A stretch of DNA of 64,000 nt from Rhodobiaceae bacterium UBA4490 (GCA_002389665.1 DGNO01000001.1:87564-151563), one strand, 5' to 3'. Positions 29,216 to 37,628 are shown, numbered from the stretch's first letter. Translations and numbers: made by a program. Notes: generated from the sequence alone by a model not told the origin.

Positions 29216-29872
29216 ATGACGCTAACCGTCTACCTTCACCCCCTTTCGTCCTATTCGCAGAAGGCGATAACCGCTTTCTATGAGAAGGATGTACCTTTCA
29301 CCGTGAAGATGCTCGACAATAGCGAGCCGGTGGCAAGCGAGTTCGCGGCGCTCTGGCCGGTGAAGAAATTTCCCGTGGCGGTGGGTGAAGACCGTCTGAT
29401 CTTCGAGGCAACGGGCATTATCGAATATCTGGAAGCGCGCCATCCGGGTGCCGCACGGCTCATTCCGCAAGACCCTTGGGAAGCGGCGGAGGTGCGCATG
29501 TGGGACCGGTTCTTCGACAATTACATCGCCGCGCCCCAGCAGCAGATCGTTTACGCCGTGTTGAAAGGCGGCAGCGCCGATAGCGAGGCCTGCGACGCAT
29601 GGCGGCAGGATCTGGAGACCGCTTACGCCGTTCTTGAAAAACGCATGGCCGGGCGCGAATGGGCGGCGGGAGAGAGCTTCAGTCTGGCCGACTGCGCCGC
29701 CGCGCCCATGCTGCTTTACGCCGATTGGACGCATCCCATCGATCCCGCCTTCAAAGAAGTCTGGGCTTACCGCACCCGGCTGCTTGCCCGGCCAAGCTAT
29801 GCCCGCGCCCTCGATGAAGCGCGCCCTTACCGCCATCTCTTTCCGCTCGGCGCGCCGGAAGGACGCGACTGA
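29216..29872 (+). CDS. Glutathione S-transferase family protein
   Basis: A 218-aa protein. The thioredoxin-like half starts MTLTVYLHPLSSYSQKAITA and has PVKKFPVAVGEDRLIFEATG, with cis-Pro and the Glu-Ala/Thr glutathione contact. The helical half contains FSLADCAAAPMLLYADW. GAGGAGCAGGCTC precedes the ATG. It is divergent from the HxlR gene and likely regulated by it, and is followed 29 bp later by a SnoaL-like gene. The substrate is unknown. Confidence 0.85.
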   Translation: MTLTVYLHPLSSYSQKAITAFYEKDVPFTVKMLDNSEPVASEFAALWPVKKFPVAVGEDRLIFEATGIIEYLEARHPGAARLIPQDPWEAAEVRMWDRFFDNYIAAPQQQIVYAVLKGGSADSEACDAWRQDLETAYAVLEKRMAGREWAAGESFSLADCAAAPMLLYADWTHPIDPAFKEVWAYRTRLLARPSYARALDEARPYRHLFPLGAPEGRD

Positions 29873-29901
29873 GGGCGATCCCAAGACAGAAAGGAAACGC
29901 C

Positions 29902-30279
29902 ATGAGCACGGCCCTCCCTAAAGCCGCCATCGCCAAGGCGGCATTCGAGGCTTACGCCAACGATGACCGCGCGGCCATCGAACGGCTGATCGCGGAAGAT
30001 TTCAGCTTTATGAGCCCGCTCGACAACGGCATCGGCAGGGAAACCTATTTCGCCCGCTGCTGGCCCAATCACGAAACCATTGCCGCGTTTCATTTCATCC
30101 GTGCGGTGGAGGCGGGGGACGAGGTGATCGTTACCTATGAAGGTGAAACGCATGAGGGCCGCAGGTTCCGCAATACCGAAGTGCTGACCGTGCGCGATGA
30201 CGCCATTCATGCCGTTGAGGTCTATTTCGGCTGGCCGCTGCCACATGAAGCAGCGCCGGGCGGCTTTACCGGTTCTTGA
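29902..30279 (+). CDS. SnoaL-like / NTF2-fold protein
   Basis: A 125-aa single-domain protein with the cone-shaped NTF2 fold pattern: AAFEAYANDDRAAIERLIAE at the start, a Phe/Asp-rich middle, and beta strands DEVIVTYEGETHEGRRFRNT and IHAVEVYFGW. This superfamily includes ketosteroid isomerase-like enzymes and ligand binders; no catalytic residues can be assigned with confidence. AAAGGAAACGCC precedes the ATG. It is probably co-transcribed with the GST gene. Confidence 0.72.
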   Translation: MSTALPKAAIAKAAFEAYANDDRAAIERLIAEDFSFMSPLDNGIGRETYFARCWPNHETIAAFHFIRAVEAGDEVIVTYEGETHEGRRFRNTEVLTVRDDAIHAVEVYFGWPLPHEAAPGGFTGS

Positions 30280-30292
30280 GCTCATGCGCCCC

Positions 30293-30350
30293 TTGACGGG
30301 TGCTTTCCGGTTCTTTATATAACCAATAAGTTAAATAACTCATTGGTTAT
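30293..30350 (+). promoter_or_regulatory. Promoter and 32-bp palindromic operator of the first ArsR gene
   Basis: TTGACG (30293-30298) and TATATA (30316-30321) are exactly 17 bp apart. Starting within the -10 box, ATAACCAAT-A-AGTTA-AA-TAACT-C-ATTGGTTAT (30319-30350) is a palindrome with one mismatched pair, centred near the expected transcription start. The ArsR gene begins 6 bp later. The arrangement is typical of autorepression; binding is inferred. Confidence 0.72.
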
Positions 30351-30355
30351 TCAAG

Positions 30356-30688
30356 ATGACAACCGACCGATTGAGCCTCACGTTAGGCGCGCTGGCCGAC
30401 CCCACACGCCGGGCCATTCTTGCCCGCCTTGCCTCGGGCGAGGCGTCGGTCAGCGAACTCGCCGAGCCTTTCGAGATGAGCCAGCCCGCCGTCTCCAAAC
30501 ATCTCAAAGTGCTGGAAAATGCAGGGCTCATCACGCGCGGGCGCAAGGCGCAGTACCGGCCCTGCAAGCTCGACCCCGGCCCTTTAAAAGACGTCGCCGC
30601 CTGGCTCGAACATTACCGGCAGTTCTGGGATGAGAGCCTTGGCCGGCTCGAGGCTTATTTGCTCGCATCGGAAAAGGAAAAGAAATGA
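30356..30688 (+). CDS. ArsR family winged-helix regulator
   Basis: A 110-aa repressor: LGALADPTRRAILARLASGE, the recognition part FEMSQPAVSKHLKVLENAGL and the wing ITRGRKAQYRPCKLD. It lacks a CxC metal site, so it belongs to the non-metal ArsR/SdpR-like group that accompanies SRPBCC enzymes. Its gene overlaps the SRPBCC gene by 4 bp (ATGA), and a 32-bp palindrome covers its promoter. A paralogous ArsR/SRPBCC pair lies at 44.5-45.2 kb. Confidence 0.9.
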   Translation: MTTDRLSLTLGALADPTRRAILARLASGEASVSELAEPFEMSQPAVSKHLKVLENAGLITRGRKAQYRPCKLDPGPLKDVAAWLEHYRQFWDESLGRLEAYLLASEKEKK

Positions 30689-31239
30689 TGGCCGGATCAC
30701 CTTTGATGACGGGCTTGCTCGCAGCCGGGCTCGTGCTGCTTGTGGCGGCGGGCGCGGTGGCGGGCTATGCGGCGACGCGGCCCGACACGTTCCGCATCGA
30801 GCGGAGCATCCGCATCGCTGCGCCGCCGGAAAAAATCTTCGCGCTGATCGGCGATTTCAAAAATTGGGAAGCCTGGTCTCCTTGGGAAAAGAAAGACCCG
30901 GATATGAAACGCCTTTATAGCGGCCCGCCGCGCGGTAAAGGCGCGAGCTATGAATGGGAAGGGGACCGGCGCATCGGCCATGGCCGGATGGAAATTGCAG
31001 AATCTGTGCCTGCTAGGAAACTGGAAATCGACCTGGAATTTTTCTCGCCCATGGAAGCGCGGAACAAAGCCGAGTTCCGCCTCACGCCGGAAGGCGAGGC
31101 AACGCATGTCACATGGGCGATGTATGGGACGCAGACCTATGCCGGAAAACTCATCTCGGTCTTCATGAGTATGGAGAAGATGGTGGGGCCGGATTTCGAG
31201 GCGGGATTGAGCGCGCTGAAAGCCGTTGCCGAGAATTAA
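30685..31239 (+). CDS. Membrane-anchored SRPBCC (polyketide cyclase-like) protein
   Basis: A 184-aa protein. Residues about 8-30 form one membrane helix (LLAAGLVLLVAAGAVAGYAA), followed by the SRPBCC fold: FRIERSIRIAAPPEKIFALI, then WSPWEKKDPDMKRLYSGPPR and FSPMEARNKAEFRLTPEGEA, as in the polyketide cyclase 2 family. The fold forms a deep hydrophobic cavity; the ligand is unknown. Translation is coupled to the upstream ArsR gene, which probably controls it. Confidence 0.8.
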   Translation: MMAGSPLMTGLLAAGLVLLVAAGAVAGYAATRPDTFRIERSIRIAAPPEKIFALIGDFKNWEAWSPWEKKDPDMKRLYSGPPRGKGASYEWEGDRRIGHGRMEIAESVPARKLEIDLEFFSPMEARNKAEFRLTPEGEATHVTWAMYGTQTYAGKLISVFMSMEKMVGPDFEAGLSALKAVAEN

Positions 31240-31275
31240 GGCACCCGCGAAAACGCATTTAACTGGGAGATGAGT

Positions 31276-31695
31276 ATGTCACTGAACACCTATCTGTTTT
31301 TCGACGGCAATTGCCGCGAAGCCTTCGACTTTTACAAAGACTGTTTGAAGGCGGAAATCGTCTTCTCCCTGACATTCGGCGATACGCCGGATGGCGGCCC
31401 CGCCGGCGAAGAAGGGGCGGGCGATATCAGCCAGAAGATTGCACATATCTGCCTTGAAAAAGACGGCTTTCAATTGATGGCGTCTGATGAGCCGGGCACT
31501 TATGAGCGCCCGCAGGGGTTCCGGGTCTGCTTCAACGGCAAAACCCCTGAAGAAGCGAAAAAGGTTTTCGAAGCGCTTTCCAAAGGCGGAGAAGTGACGG
31601 TGCCGATCGGCGAGACGTTTTTCTCGCCTGCCTTCGGCATGCTGCGCGATAAGTTCGGTATTCCCTGGATCGTGAATACGCAAACGCCCGAATAA
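31276..31695 (+). CDS. VOC family (PhnB-like) protein
   Basis: A 139-aa glyoxalase/bleomycin-resistance superfamily protein: LNTYLFFDGNCREAFDFYKD, then IAHICLEKDGFQLMASDEPG and the closing LRDKFGIPWIVNTQTPE, the PhnB/DUF1428-type signature. Metal-binding His residues are few, as usual for PhnB-like members. GGGAG followed by ATGAGT favours the ATG at 31276 over 31270. It is in a run of small enzymes after the ArsR gene. Confidence 0.82.
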   Translation: MSLNTYLFFDGNCREAFDFYKDCLKAEIVFSLTFGDTPDGGPAGEEGAGDISQKIAHICLEKDGFQLMASDEPGTYERPQGFRVCFNGKTPEEAKKVFEALSKGGEVTVPIGETFFSPAFGMLRDKFGIPWIVNTQTPE

Positions 31696-31731
31696 TTTCT
31701 CCGACACCCCGAAAAGAGGAGGTGGTCCCTC

Positions 31732-32226
31732 ATGTCCGGGAAGATACAGAAAATCACGCCCTGTCTCTGGTTCGACAAAGAAGCGGAGGAGGCGGCGAAA
31801 CATTACGTTTCGATCTTCGCCAATTCCCGTATCGGCTCTGTCGCCCGCTACACCGGGGAAGGCAAAGACATCCACGGCAAAGACGAAGGCACGGTAATGA
31901 CTGTCGAGTTCGAGCTGGACGGGCAGCGTTTTACCGCGCTGAATGGCGGCCCGCAGCTTCCTTTCACCGAGGCGGTCTCGCTGCAGGTTGGCTGCGCCGA
32001 TCAGGAAGAAGTGGATTACTATTGGGCGCGCCTGTCGGAAGGCGGGGAGGAAGGTCCTTGCGGCTGGTTGAAAGACAGATACGGTCTTTCCTGGCAGATC
32101 GTGCCGGATGTGCTGCCGCAATTGCTGGGCGGTAACCCGGAGGGCGCGGCGCGCGTCACGCAGGCTTTCATGAAAATGAAGAAATTCGATATCGCGGCCC
32201 TCAAGCAAGCCTATGACGGGCAGTAA
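31732..32226 (+). CDS. VOC family protein, 3-demethylubiquinone methyltransferase-like
   Basis: A 164-aa protein with the PhnB-type VOC fold once annotated as 3-demethylubiquinone-9 3-methyltransferase: ITPCLWFDKEAEEAAKHYVS, FTALNGGPQLPFTEAVSLQV, and WLKDRYGLSWQIVPDVLPQ. The Asn-Gly-Gly-Pro stretch and terminal helices are diagnostic. No methyltransferase motif exists, so the old name should not be taken as function. It lies 36 bp after the other VOC gene, sharing the same likely transcript. Confidence 0.85.
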   Translation: MSGKIQKITPCLWFDKEAEEAAKHYVSIFANSRIGSVARYTGEGKDIHGKDEGTVMTVEFELDGQRFTALNGGPQLPFTEAVSLQVGCADQEEVDYYWARLSEGGEEGPCGWLKDRYGLSWQIVPDVLPQLLGGNPEGAARVTQAFMKMKKFDIAALKQAYDGQ

Positions 32227-32236
32227 CGGCAAAGGG

Positions 32237-32917
32237 ATGACAATGAAACGGATATTGGTTGGATGCGTGCTGGTGACGTTTGCATCGTTCATGGTGTTCA
32301 CCGGCGCGGCGCGCTCGGCAGGCGCTGAAGAGCAAGCGGCGATCCCGGCCGGCACCTATGAACTTGATAAGTCCCATGCAAGCCTCATCTTCCGGGTCAG
32401 CCATTTGGGCTTTTCGATGTACACGGCGCGCTTCACGAAATTCGATGCGGAGCTGTTCTTCGATCCGGACAACCCTGAAGCCGCGCGTGTAACGGCAAAG
32501 GTCGATCCGACCTCGCTTGAAACGGATTTTCCGGTGGAGGAAATGGATCATGATTTCAATGCCCAGCTTCTCGGGCCCGAGTGGCTGGATGCCGCGCAGT
32601 TTCTGGAGATCTCTTTCGTCTCGAAAGAAATCGTTCCTACGGGCGGAAACAGCGCCAAGATCATCGGTGACTTTACGCTGCACGGCGTGACGAAACCGCT
32701 GACCCTCGATGCCACTTATAATGGCGGCTATGAACGTCATGAATATGACCCGGACAATTCCCGCATCGGTTTTTCGGCAACGGGAAGTCTCAAACGCTCC
32801 GAGTATGGCATTGCCTATGGCATTCCCGTGCCGGGGTCCGATTTCGGCGTCGGTGATGAAGTGGACATCATTCTGGAAGTCGAATTTTCCCGCCCCCATG
32901 ATAGCGAAGCGGACTAG
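32237..32917 (+). CDS. YceI family periplasmic lipid-binding protein
   Basis: A 226-aa secreted protein. The signal peptide (about 3-30, RILVGCVLVTFASFMVFTGA) ends near GAEEQ. The YceI lipocalin-like barrel follows: GTYELDKSHASLIFRVSHLG, then ITGDFTLHGVTKPL-type signature (here IIGDFTLHGVTKPLTLDATY) and the end IPVPGSDFGVGDEVDIILEV. Family members bind isoprenoid chains. AAAGGG precedes ATG 32237; ATG 32243 is the alternative. It begins 10 bp after the VOC gene. Confidence 0.9.
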   Translation: MTMKRILVGCVLVTFASFMVFTGAARSAGAEEQAAIPAGTYELDKSHASLIFRVSHLGFSMYTARFTKFDAELFFDPDNPEAARVTAKVDPTSLETDFPVEEMDHDFNAQLLGPEWLDAAQFLEISFVSKEIVPTGGNSAKIIGDFTLHGVTKPLTLDATYNGGYERHEYDPDNSRIGFSATGSLKRSEYGIAYGIPVPGSDFGVGDEVDIILEVEFSRPHDSEAD

Positions 32918-32968
32918 CGCCGCTTTGCCCCCTGCGCCATAGTAAAGCAGCAATCAGGGGAGAGGCGG

Positions 32969-33421
32969 ATGAGACGGTGGATAAAAGCGGCGGCGGCATT
33001 GGCGCTTGCGGCAAGTTTCAGCGCAGAAGTTTCGGCGGAGCCGGTCCCGAGGCTCGATGGAACCTGGGTGGTGGATGGCTATACCTTCCGCCCGATCTCG
33101 GCCATGGATGCGGAAGGCGCGGATGCCTATCTTGGCCGCACGCAATATTTCGAGAAAGGTTTTGCCGAAGGCCCGTTTTTCAACTGCGATTTCGAAGGCC
33201 TCAGTCTTTCTTACAAAATCCGCGATGTTGCGGGGTTCATGCAAGACCCGGATAACATCCCTTACGCCGAAGCCGGGCTTTCCGGCGGGCAGTTTCTCGA
33301 GCATGACATTGCCTGCGAGAAAAACGGCGACCGGCTGACGATGCTCACCAGTGAAAATGCGATGGAAGCTTTCATCGGCTTTGACGGCGTGATCTTTCAC
33401 TTGAATTACGCCGAAGAGTAA
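32969..33421 (+). CDS. Secreted protein of unknown function
   Basis: A 150-aa protein with a signal peptide (MRRWIKAAAALALAASFSAE, cleavage near VSA-EP). The mature part begins VPRLDGTWVVDGYTFRPISA and includes two Cys (NCDFEG and DIACEKNG) that could form a disulfide. It is probably a small beta-rich periplasmic domain. No family is recognised. GGGGAGAGGCGG precedes the ATG. It lies 51 bp after the YceI gene and may be the last gene of that unit. Confidence 0.65.
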   Translation: MRRWIKAAAALALAASFSAEVSAEPVPRLDGTWVVDGYTFRPISAMDAEGADAYLGRTQYFEKGFAEGPFFNCDFEGLSLSYKIRDVAGFMQDPDNIPYAEAGLSGGQFLEHDIACEKNGDRLTMLTSENAMEAFIGFDGVIFHLNYAEE

Positions 33422-33540
33422 TCCGGCGCGCTGCTGCTTTATACTTATGTTTGAAGCGGCGTATAACCTCTGCAAATGGCAGTATTTTTGCCCATAATAC
33501 AGTCATTCGTTTAATTGACTTTAACCTTACCCGGGTTACA

Positions 33541-33564
33541 CATCCCCACGATTTTTTGGGGATG
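33541..33564 (+). promoter_or_regulatory. Hairpin hiding the ribosome binding site of the outer-membrane barrel gene
   Basis: CATCCCCA (33541-33548) pairs perfectly with TGGGGATG (33557-33564) over an 8-base, T-rich loop. The GGGGA used as Shine-Dalgarno for the ATG at 33572 lies inside the 3' arm. The layout resembles simple RNA thermometers or translation switches. No trigger is identified. Confidence 0.55.
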
Positions 33565-33571
33565 AAGAATC

Positions 33572-34858
33572 ATGACAAGAAAAATAATGAAAGTCCTGGC
33601 CTTTGGGCTGGGCATGGTTGCCTTTGCCGGTGGCACGGCAGGGGCGGATGAACTGGGCCTGCGCGGCCCCGCGCTTCCGGCAAATGCCGATGAAGCGATG
33701 CTCGATGACGGTGCCGCCAAGACGCGGCTCGAAATTTTCGAACGCATGACCGACTTCCAGGAATATGTGCAAGGCAAGCCGCTTGAGCTGCTGCGCGCCC
33801 GCCAGGCCGGGGCGCTGCCCAATGTCGGCATCAAGTTCGGCGCGGGCTTCACCGGGACGGTCGTTTATGAGCGCACGAATACGGACGGCAAATTTCCGAT
33901 CCTCTCCCGCCTGCCGGGCCAGCACACCGGCAGCTCGGACACGCAGTGGATCGTGAACGATGCCGCCTGGGGCGCGGCGGTGTCGGCGGGCGACTGGCTG
34001 ACCGGTTATGCGCAGCTTGAATATATCGACACGCGCTATCCGGGCGAGGAAGACATTCAGCTTCGCAAGGCTTTCGGTGTTGTCGGCAATCTCGACCGCT
34101 TTCCGCTCTATGCCTATTTCGGCCGTAACACGATCGACTTCGGCGATATGTCGACCTACAACCCTTTCACGCACAACATGAACACGCACTTCTTCTGGGC
34201 TTTGTCGAAAGACCCGGTCCTCGGCGTCGGCGCGGTTTATGATGGCTGGCATGTGGTGGGCACGATCATTCCGGAAGGGCGCCACCAGCGCACCGCCGAT
34301 ACCGAAGGCAGCGACTTTTTCGGCAATTATGCGCTCAATGCCACGAAGGTCGTGGACCTCGGCAATGGCGTGCGGCTGAAAGGCGGCCTAGGATATCTGC
34401 ACCGTACGATTTACAACACCGTCACCCCGCACCACACGGGCGGCATGGTGGCCGGCCAGCCGCGCACGGATAATGCGGCGGTGGACGCCAACCTGACCCT
34501 CGGCTGGGGCCCCTTCGATGTAATGGCCGAATACACGACCACGCTCGAGGATTGGCCGGCCACGGGCGAGAAGGTGGAAGCGCTCACCGTGCAGGGCCGT
34601 TACAAAGATTCGATCCTTTCCTATCCGACCGAATATTCCGCTGTGTATAGCCGCGGCGATTTCGGTCCGAACGGCTCGGAATTCGAATTCATGGAACAGA
34701 TGGCGCTCGGGCTTGAAACCCATATCGACGAGAACTTCTCGATCGGTCTGGAATATGTCCGCAATCACGGCTTCGCGCCGCTTGTGAACATCCAGGTTAC
34801 CTCCGACCAGTCGGTGAAGACCGATACATTCATCGCCGGTATCCACGTCTATTTCTAA
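33572..34858 (+). CDS. Outer-membrane beta-barrel protein (LbtU/porin-like)
   Basis: A 428-aa exported protein. The signal peptide (about 1-25, IMKVLAFGLGMVAFAGGTAG) is followed by a short coiled region (AAKTRLEIFERMTDFQEYVQ) and then alternating amphipathic strands to a C-terminal aromatic (IAGIHVYF), the outer-membrane insertion signal. The middle resembles LbtU-type siderophore porins (GNLDRFPLYAYFGRNTIDFG; NMNTHFFWALSKDPVLG). The substrate is not known. The ribosome binding site is buried in a hairpin, and a strong terminator follows, so it is a single-gene unit. Confidence 0.75.
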   Translation: MTRKIMKVLAFGLGMVAFAGGTAGADELGLRGPALPANADEAMLDDGAAKTRLEIFERMTDFQEYVQGKPLELLRARQAGALPNVGIKFGAGFTGTVVYERTNTDGKFPILSRLPGQHTGSSDTQWIVNDAAWGAAVSAGDWLTGYAQLEYIDTRYPGEEDIQLRKAFGVVGNLDRFPLYAYFGRNTIDFGDMSTYNPFTHNMNTHFFWALSKDPVLGVGAVYDGWHVVGTIIPEGRHQRTADTEGSDFFGNYALNATKVVDLGNGVRLKGGLGYLHRTIYNTVTPHHTGGMVAGQPRTDNAAVDANLTLGWGPFDVMAEYTTTLEDWPATGEKVEALTVQGRYKDSILSYPTEYSAVYSRGDFGPNGSEFEFMEQMALGLETHIDENFSIGLEYVRNHGFAPLVNIQVTSDQSVKTDTFIAGIHVYF

Positions 34859-34880
34859 GACGGGAATAGCGGACAGTGGC

Positions 34881-34917
34881 AAAGGCCGGGCTTTATTGCC
34901 CGGCCTTTTCGTTTTGG
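34881..34917 (+). terminator. Rho-independent terminator
   Basis: AAAGGCCGGGC (34881-34891) pairs with GCCCGGCCTTT (34898-34908) around TTTATT, followed by a T-rich tail (TTTTCGTTTT). It lies 22 bp after the barrel gene's stop codon. Confidence 0.92.
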
Positions 34918-35003
34918 GGCGCCAGATGATCTATTTCCTCTCATTCGCGAAATAGGTACTCTGTCCCTGCTTGGCGGGCGCAAGCGATGAGAAGGAATTC
35001 AAG

Positions 35004-35570
35004 ATGCGGCGTATTTCGGGGCTTCGGGCGGCAACACTCATTTTGGCCGGTATGGCGATGACAGGCGCAATGACAGGGGCGGGCGCACCGGCGCTGGCCG
35101 ATGGCAATGCCGACAATCTGGCTTGTTTCGAGCAGTTCAAGCCGGGGGGCGATGAGCGCCTTGCGATTTATTATTGCAGCCGGGCGATCCAGTCCGGCGA
35201 TCTGGCGCCGGCGGATAAGGTAACGGCGCTGCTTAACCGCGGTGTGGCGCATAAGAAGACCGGCAACCTGCAAATGGCGATTGTGGACTATACCGCCGCG
35301 CTGGGTATCGCCCCAGACGATGCGCTGGTTCTGGCAAACCGGGCGAATGCCTACCGCGAATCGGGCAAGCTTGTCGAAGCGCTGGCCGACATCAGCCGGG
35401 CGCTGGAGCTTCAGCCGGAGCGCGCCGCCTCTTATTATGTGCGCGGCTCGATCTATGAAGCCCAGGGCAAAGAGGCCGAAGCGCGCGCCGATTTCCTGAA
35501 AGCCTATGAGCTCAATCCGGAAAGCAGCGAATATAAAGACAAGGCCTGGGACGCGGGCGCTCAGCAATAG
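35004..35570 (+). CDS. Secreted tetratricopeptide repeat protein
   Basis: A 188-aa protein. The signal peptide spans about 1-33 (LRAATLILAGMAMTGAMTGA, cleavage near ALA-DGN). Three to four TPR units follow: CSRAIQSGDLAPADKVTALL, RGVAHKKTGNLQMAIVDYTA, RANAYRESGKLVEALADISR and RGSIYEAQGKEAEARADFLK. A role as a periplasmic protein-interaction module is likely, but the partner is unknown. GAAGGAATTCAAG precedes the ATG. The membrane protein gene begins 52 bp downstream. Confidence 0.82.
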   Translation: MRRISGLRAATLILAGMAMTGAMTGAGAPALADGNADNLACFEQFKPGGDERLAIYYCSRAIQSGDLAPADKVTALLNRGVAHKKTGNLQMAIVDYTAALGIAPDDALVLANRANAYRESGKLVEALADISRALELQPERAASYYVRGSIYEAQGKEAEARADFLKAYELNPESSEYKDKAWDAGAQQ

Positions 35571-35622
35571 AGCGGCCTATCTTAAGAGCGGCCAATCGAA
35601 AGCAAAGACGAAGGATCACCTG

Positions 35623-36462
35623 ATGCGGAAATTGGATGTTGTCGGCACCGTCATGGAGGCCTATCGCGGCGCCTATTCGCATTTCCTCGATCTGGTGAAA
35701 CTCGTCTGGCTTCCCGTCGCGATCTATATCGTCGCTAACATCGCCCAGCAGGAGTTTCTGCAGCGCCGCCTTGAGGAATTGCAGCAGCAGGAACAAGGCT
35801 CCTTGATCAACGTCACGGACGCCTTTTCTCTGCCGATTGTCCTGCTCATGCTAGTCGGGCTTTTCACCTGGCCGATGATCGCAGTGGCCTGGCACCGTTT
35901 CGTGCTTTTGGGCGACCGGGGTTCGGGCGCGGTCAATTTCCATTTCGGCCGCCGGGAAGCGGTTTTCCTCCTCGCCTCGATCTTCCTTGTGCTGCTGGCG
36001 CTGCCCGCTTTCCTCGTCGCCATGGTCAGCGGGGCGCTTGCAGATCCGGTGAGCGGCGATACGGCGCTCTCTTTGGGCCTTGCCATTCTCGCCGTGGTTT
36101 TGGCTTTTGCTGCCGTCTATTACTCGCTGCGCCTCACCCTGCTTTTGCCGGCGGTGGCGATCGGCGAGCCGCTCAATGCCCGCGCGATTTTGGACATTAC
36201 GAAGGGTAATTTCTGGCGGCTGCTGGGGATGCATATCCTGAACATGCTCTTCATCATGGTCCTTCTCATTGTCTTGAACATTGTCGGCGCGCTTGTCTCG
36301 TTCATCCCGGGCGGTGTTGTGGTGGCCATCGGGCTGCAGGCGCTAAGCCTCATTGTCTTCCAGATCACGTCCGTTGCTATTCTCTCCATCGCCTATCGCG
36401 ATCTTTCGGGCATGAACGAGGGCGCGGCCATGAGCGGGGCGGGCGACATCTACGACCGCTAG
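35623..36462 (+). CDS. Multi-pass inner-membrane protein of unknown function
   Basis: A 279-aa protein with six or so membrane helices, near residues 25-42, 68-90, 108-140, 150-178, 200-228 and 228-260. Between them are soluble stretches rich in Gln/Glu (FLQRRLEELQQQEQGS) and GRR. The start is MRKLDVVGTVMEAYRGAYSH, resembling glycerophosphoryl diester phosphodiesterase-type membrane domains and other YciC-like proteins; this similarity is weak. No enzyme motif is seen. It lies just after the TPR gene. Confidence 0.68.
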   Translation: MRKLDVVGTVMEAYRGAYSHFLDLVKLVWLPVAIYIVANIAQQEFLQRRLEELQQQEQGSLINVTDAFSLPIVLLMLVGLFTWPMIAVAWHRFVLLGDRGSGAVNFHFGRREAVFLLASIFLVLLALPAFLVAMVSGALADPVSGDTALSLGLAILAVVLAFAAVYYSLRLTLLLPAVAIGEPLNARAILDITKGNFWRLLGMHILNMLFIMVLLIVLNIVGALVSFIPGGVVVAIGLQALSLIVFQITSVAILSIAYRDLSGMNEGAAMSGAGDIYDR

Positions 36463-36768
36463 AAACGGCGGGTGAGTCCCCGGAAATATGCGCAAAACTG
36501 GCGTAAAACAGCCATTTTTAGTGTATTTGCATTTGCCGGCCCGGCGGGCTAGGCTCCGCCCACCAGACGAGATAGAGACAGGGCGTGTCACCGGGCGCGC
36601 CGCACGATCATCCGAAATCGCAGCGCAATTTTAACGGCTATGCTTTGTGAGCCGTGCCTTGCCTTGCAGGGGTGTTTTCGGCGCCTATCTGTTGGGGTAA
36701 CGGCAACCGGAGCAGCTTTCGAAATGGCAGGCACCTGATCAGGGCCGGCCCGAGAAGGAGTGAGTGTC
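36463..36768 (+). other. 306-bp non-coding segment upstream of panB
   Basis: No coding frame with a credible start is seen. A weak terminator-like TGGC/GCCA hairpin followed by TTTTT lies at 36499-36519. The rest is a GC-rich leader with no recognised riboswitch. GAAGGAG near 36754-36760 is the panB ribosome binding site. Confidence 0.5.
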
Positions 36769-37602
36769 ATGTCCGTCCACGCCAAGGTTAAACGCATCAC
36801 CGTTCCGGAAATCCGTGCGCGCAAGAACGGTCAGCCGATCGTCTCGCTCACCGCTTATCACGCCCATACCGCCCGCTATATCGACCCTTATGTCGATCTC
36901 ATTCTCGTGGGCGACAGCCTGGGCATGGTGATGTACGGCATGGAAACCACCCTTGGCGTCACGCTCGACATGATGATCGCCCATGGCACCGCCGTGGTGC
37001 GCGGCACCGAGCGCGCGCTCGTCGTCGTCGACATGCCCTTCGGCACCTATGAAGAATCGCCGCAGGTCGCGTTCCGCAACGCGGTCCGCGTGATCAAGGA
37101 AACCGGCTGCACCGCGGTCAAGGTGGAAGGCGGCGCGCGCACCGCCGAGACGATCCGCTATCTCGTCGACCGGGGCATTCCCGTCATGGCGCATATCGGT
37201 CTGACCCCGCAATCGACGCAGGTCATGGGCGGCTTCAAGACGCAGGGCCGTACCAAGGACGAATGGGGCGCCATCGAGGAAGATGCGAAAGCCATTGCCG
37301 AGGCCGGCGCCTTTGCCGTCGTCGTGGAAGGGGTGGCAGAGCCGCTCGCCGCGCGCCTGACCGAGCTGATCGATATTCCCACTGTCGGTATCGGCGCTTC
37401 TTCTGCCTGTGACGGGCAAATCCTGGTGCTTGAGGACATGCTGGGCCTCTCGCCCCGCCCGCCGAAATTCGTCAAGGAATATGCGACCATGGGCGCGGCC
37501 ATTGCCGGCGCCGCTGAGGCTTATGCCGAAGAAGTGCGCAGCCGGGCATTTCCGGCTCCCGAGCATACCTACAAGATGAAGAAGGTGGACGGCGAGGTCT
37601 GA
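36769..37602 (+). CDS. panB: 3-methyl-2-oxobutanoate hydroxymethyltransferase
   Basis: A 277-aa enzyme that transfers a hydroxymethyl group from methylene-tetrahydrofolate to alpha-ketoisovalerate, the first step of pantothenate synthesis. The family signatures are present: [40 protein letters not shown] with the metal-binding Asp, [29 protein letters not shown], and [24 protein letters not shown] at 36760 abuts AAGGAG, so the ATG at 36769 is taken. No panC is adjacent. Confidence 0.96.
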   Translation: MSVHAKVKRITVPEIRARKNGQPIVSLTAYHAHTARYIDPYVDLILVGDSLGMVMYGMETTLGVTLDMMIAHGTAVVRGTERALVVVDMPFGTYEESPQVAFRNAVRVIKETGCTAVKVEGGARTAETIRYLVDRGIPVMAHIGLTPQSTQVMGGFKTQGRTKDEWGAIEEDAKAIAEAGAFAVVVEGVAEPLAARLTELIDIPTVGIGASSACDGQILVLEDMLGLSPRPPKFVKEYATMGAAIAGAAEAYAEEVRSRAFPAPEHTYKMKKVDGEV

Positions 37603-37628
37603 TTTTTCCCGGTTTTAAGGGAAAAATC
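37601..37628. repeat. Inverted repeat at the panB stop codon
   Basis: GATTTTTCCC (37601-37610) and GGGAAAAATC (37619-37628) are perfect 10-base arms around an 8-base loop; the panB TGA lies in the first arm. It could act as a 3' end stabiliser or weak bidirectional terminator. No T-run follows. Confidence 0.6.

Noticed and set aside
31732..32226. Ubiquinone methyltransferase
   Set aside because: The name comes from an old mis-annotation of this VOC subfamily; no SAM-binding motif is present.
36463..36768. Possible riboswitch before panB
   Set aside because: No conserved aptamer pattern recognised and no strong nested stems.
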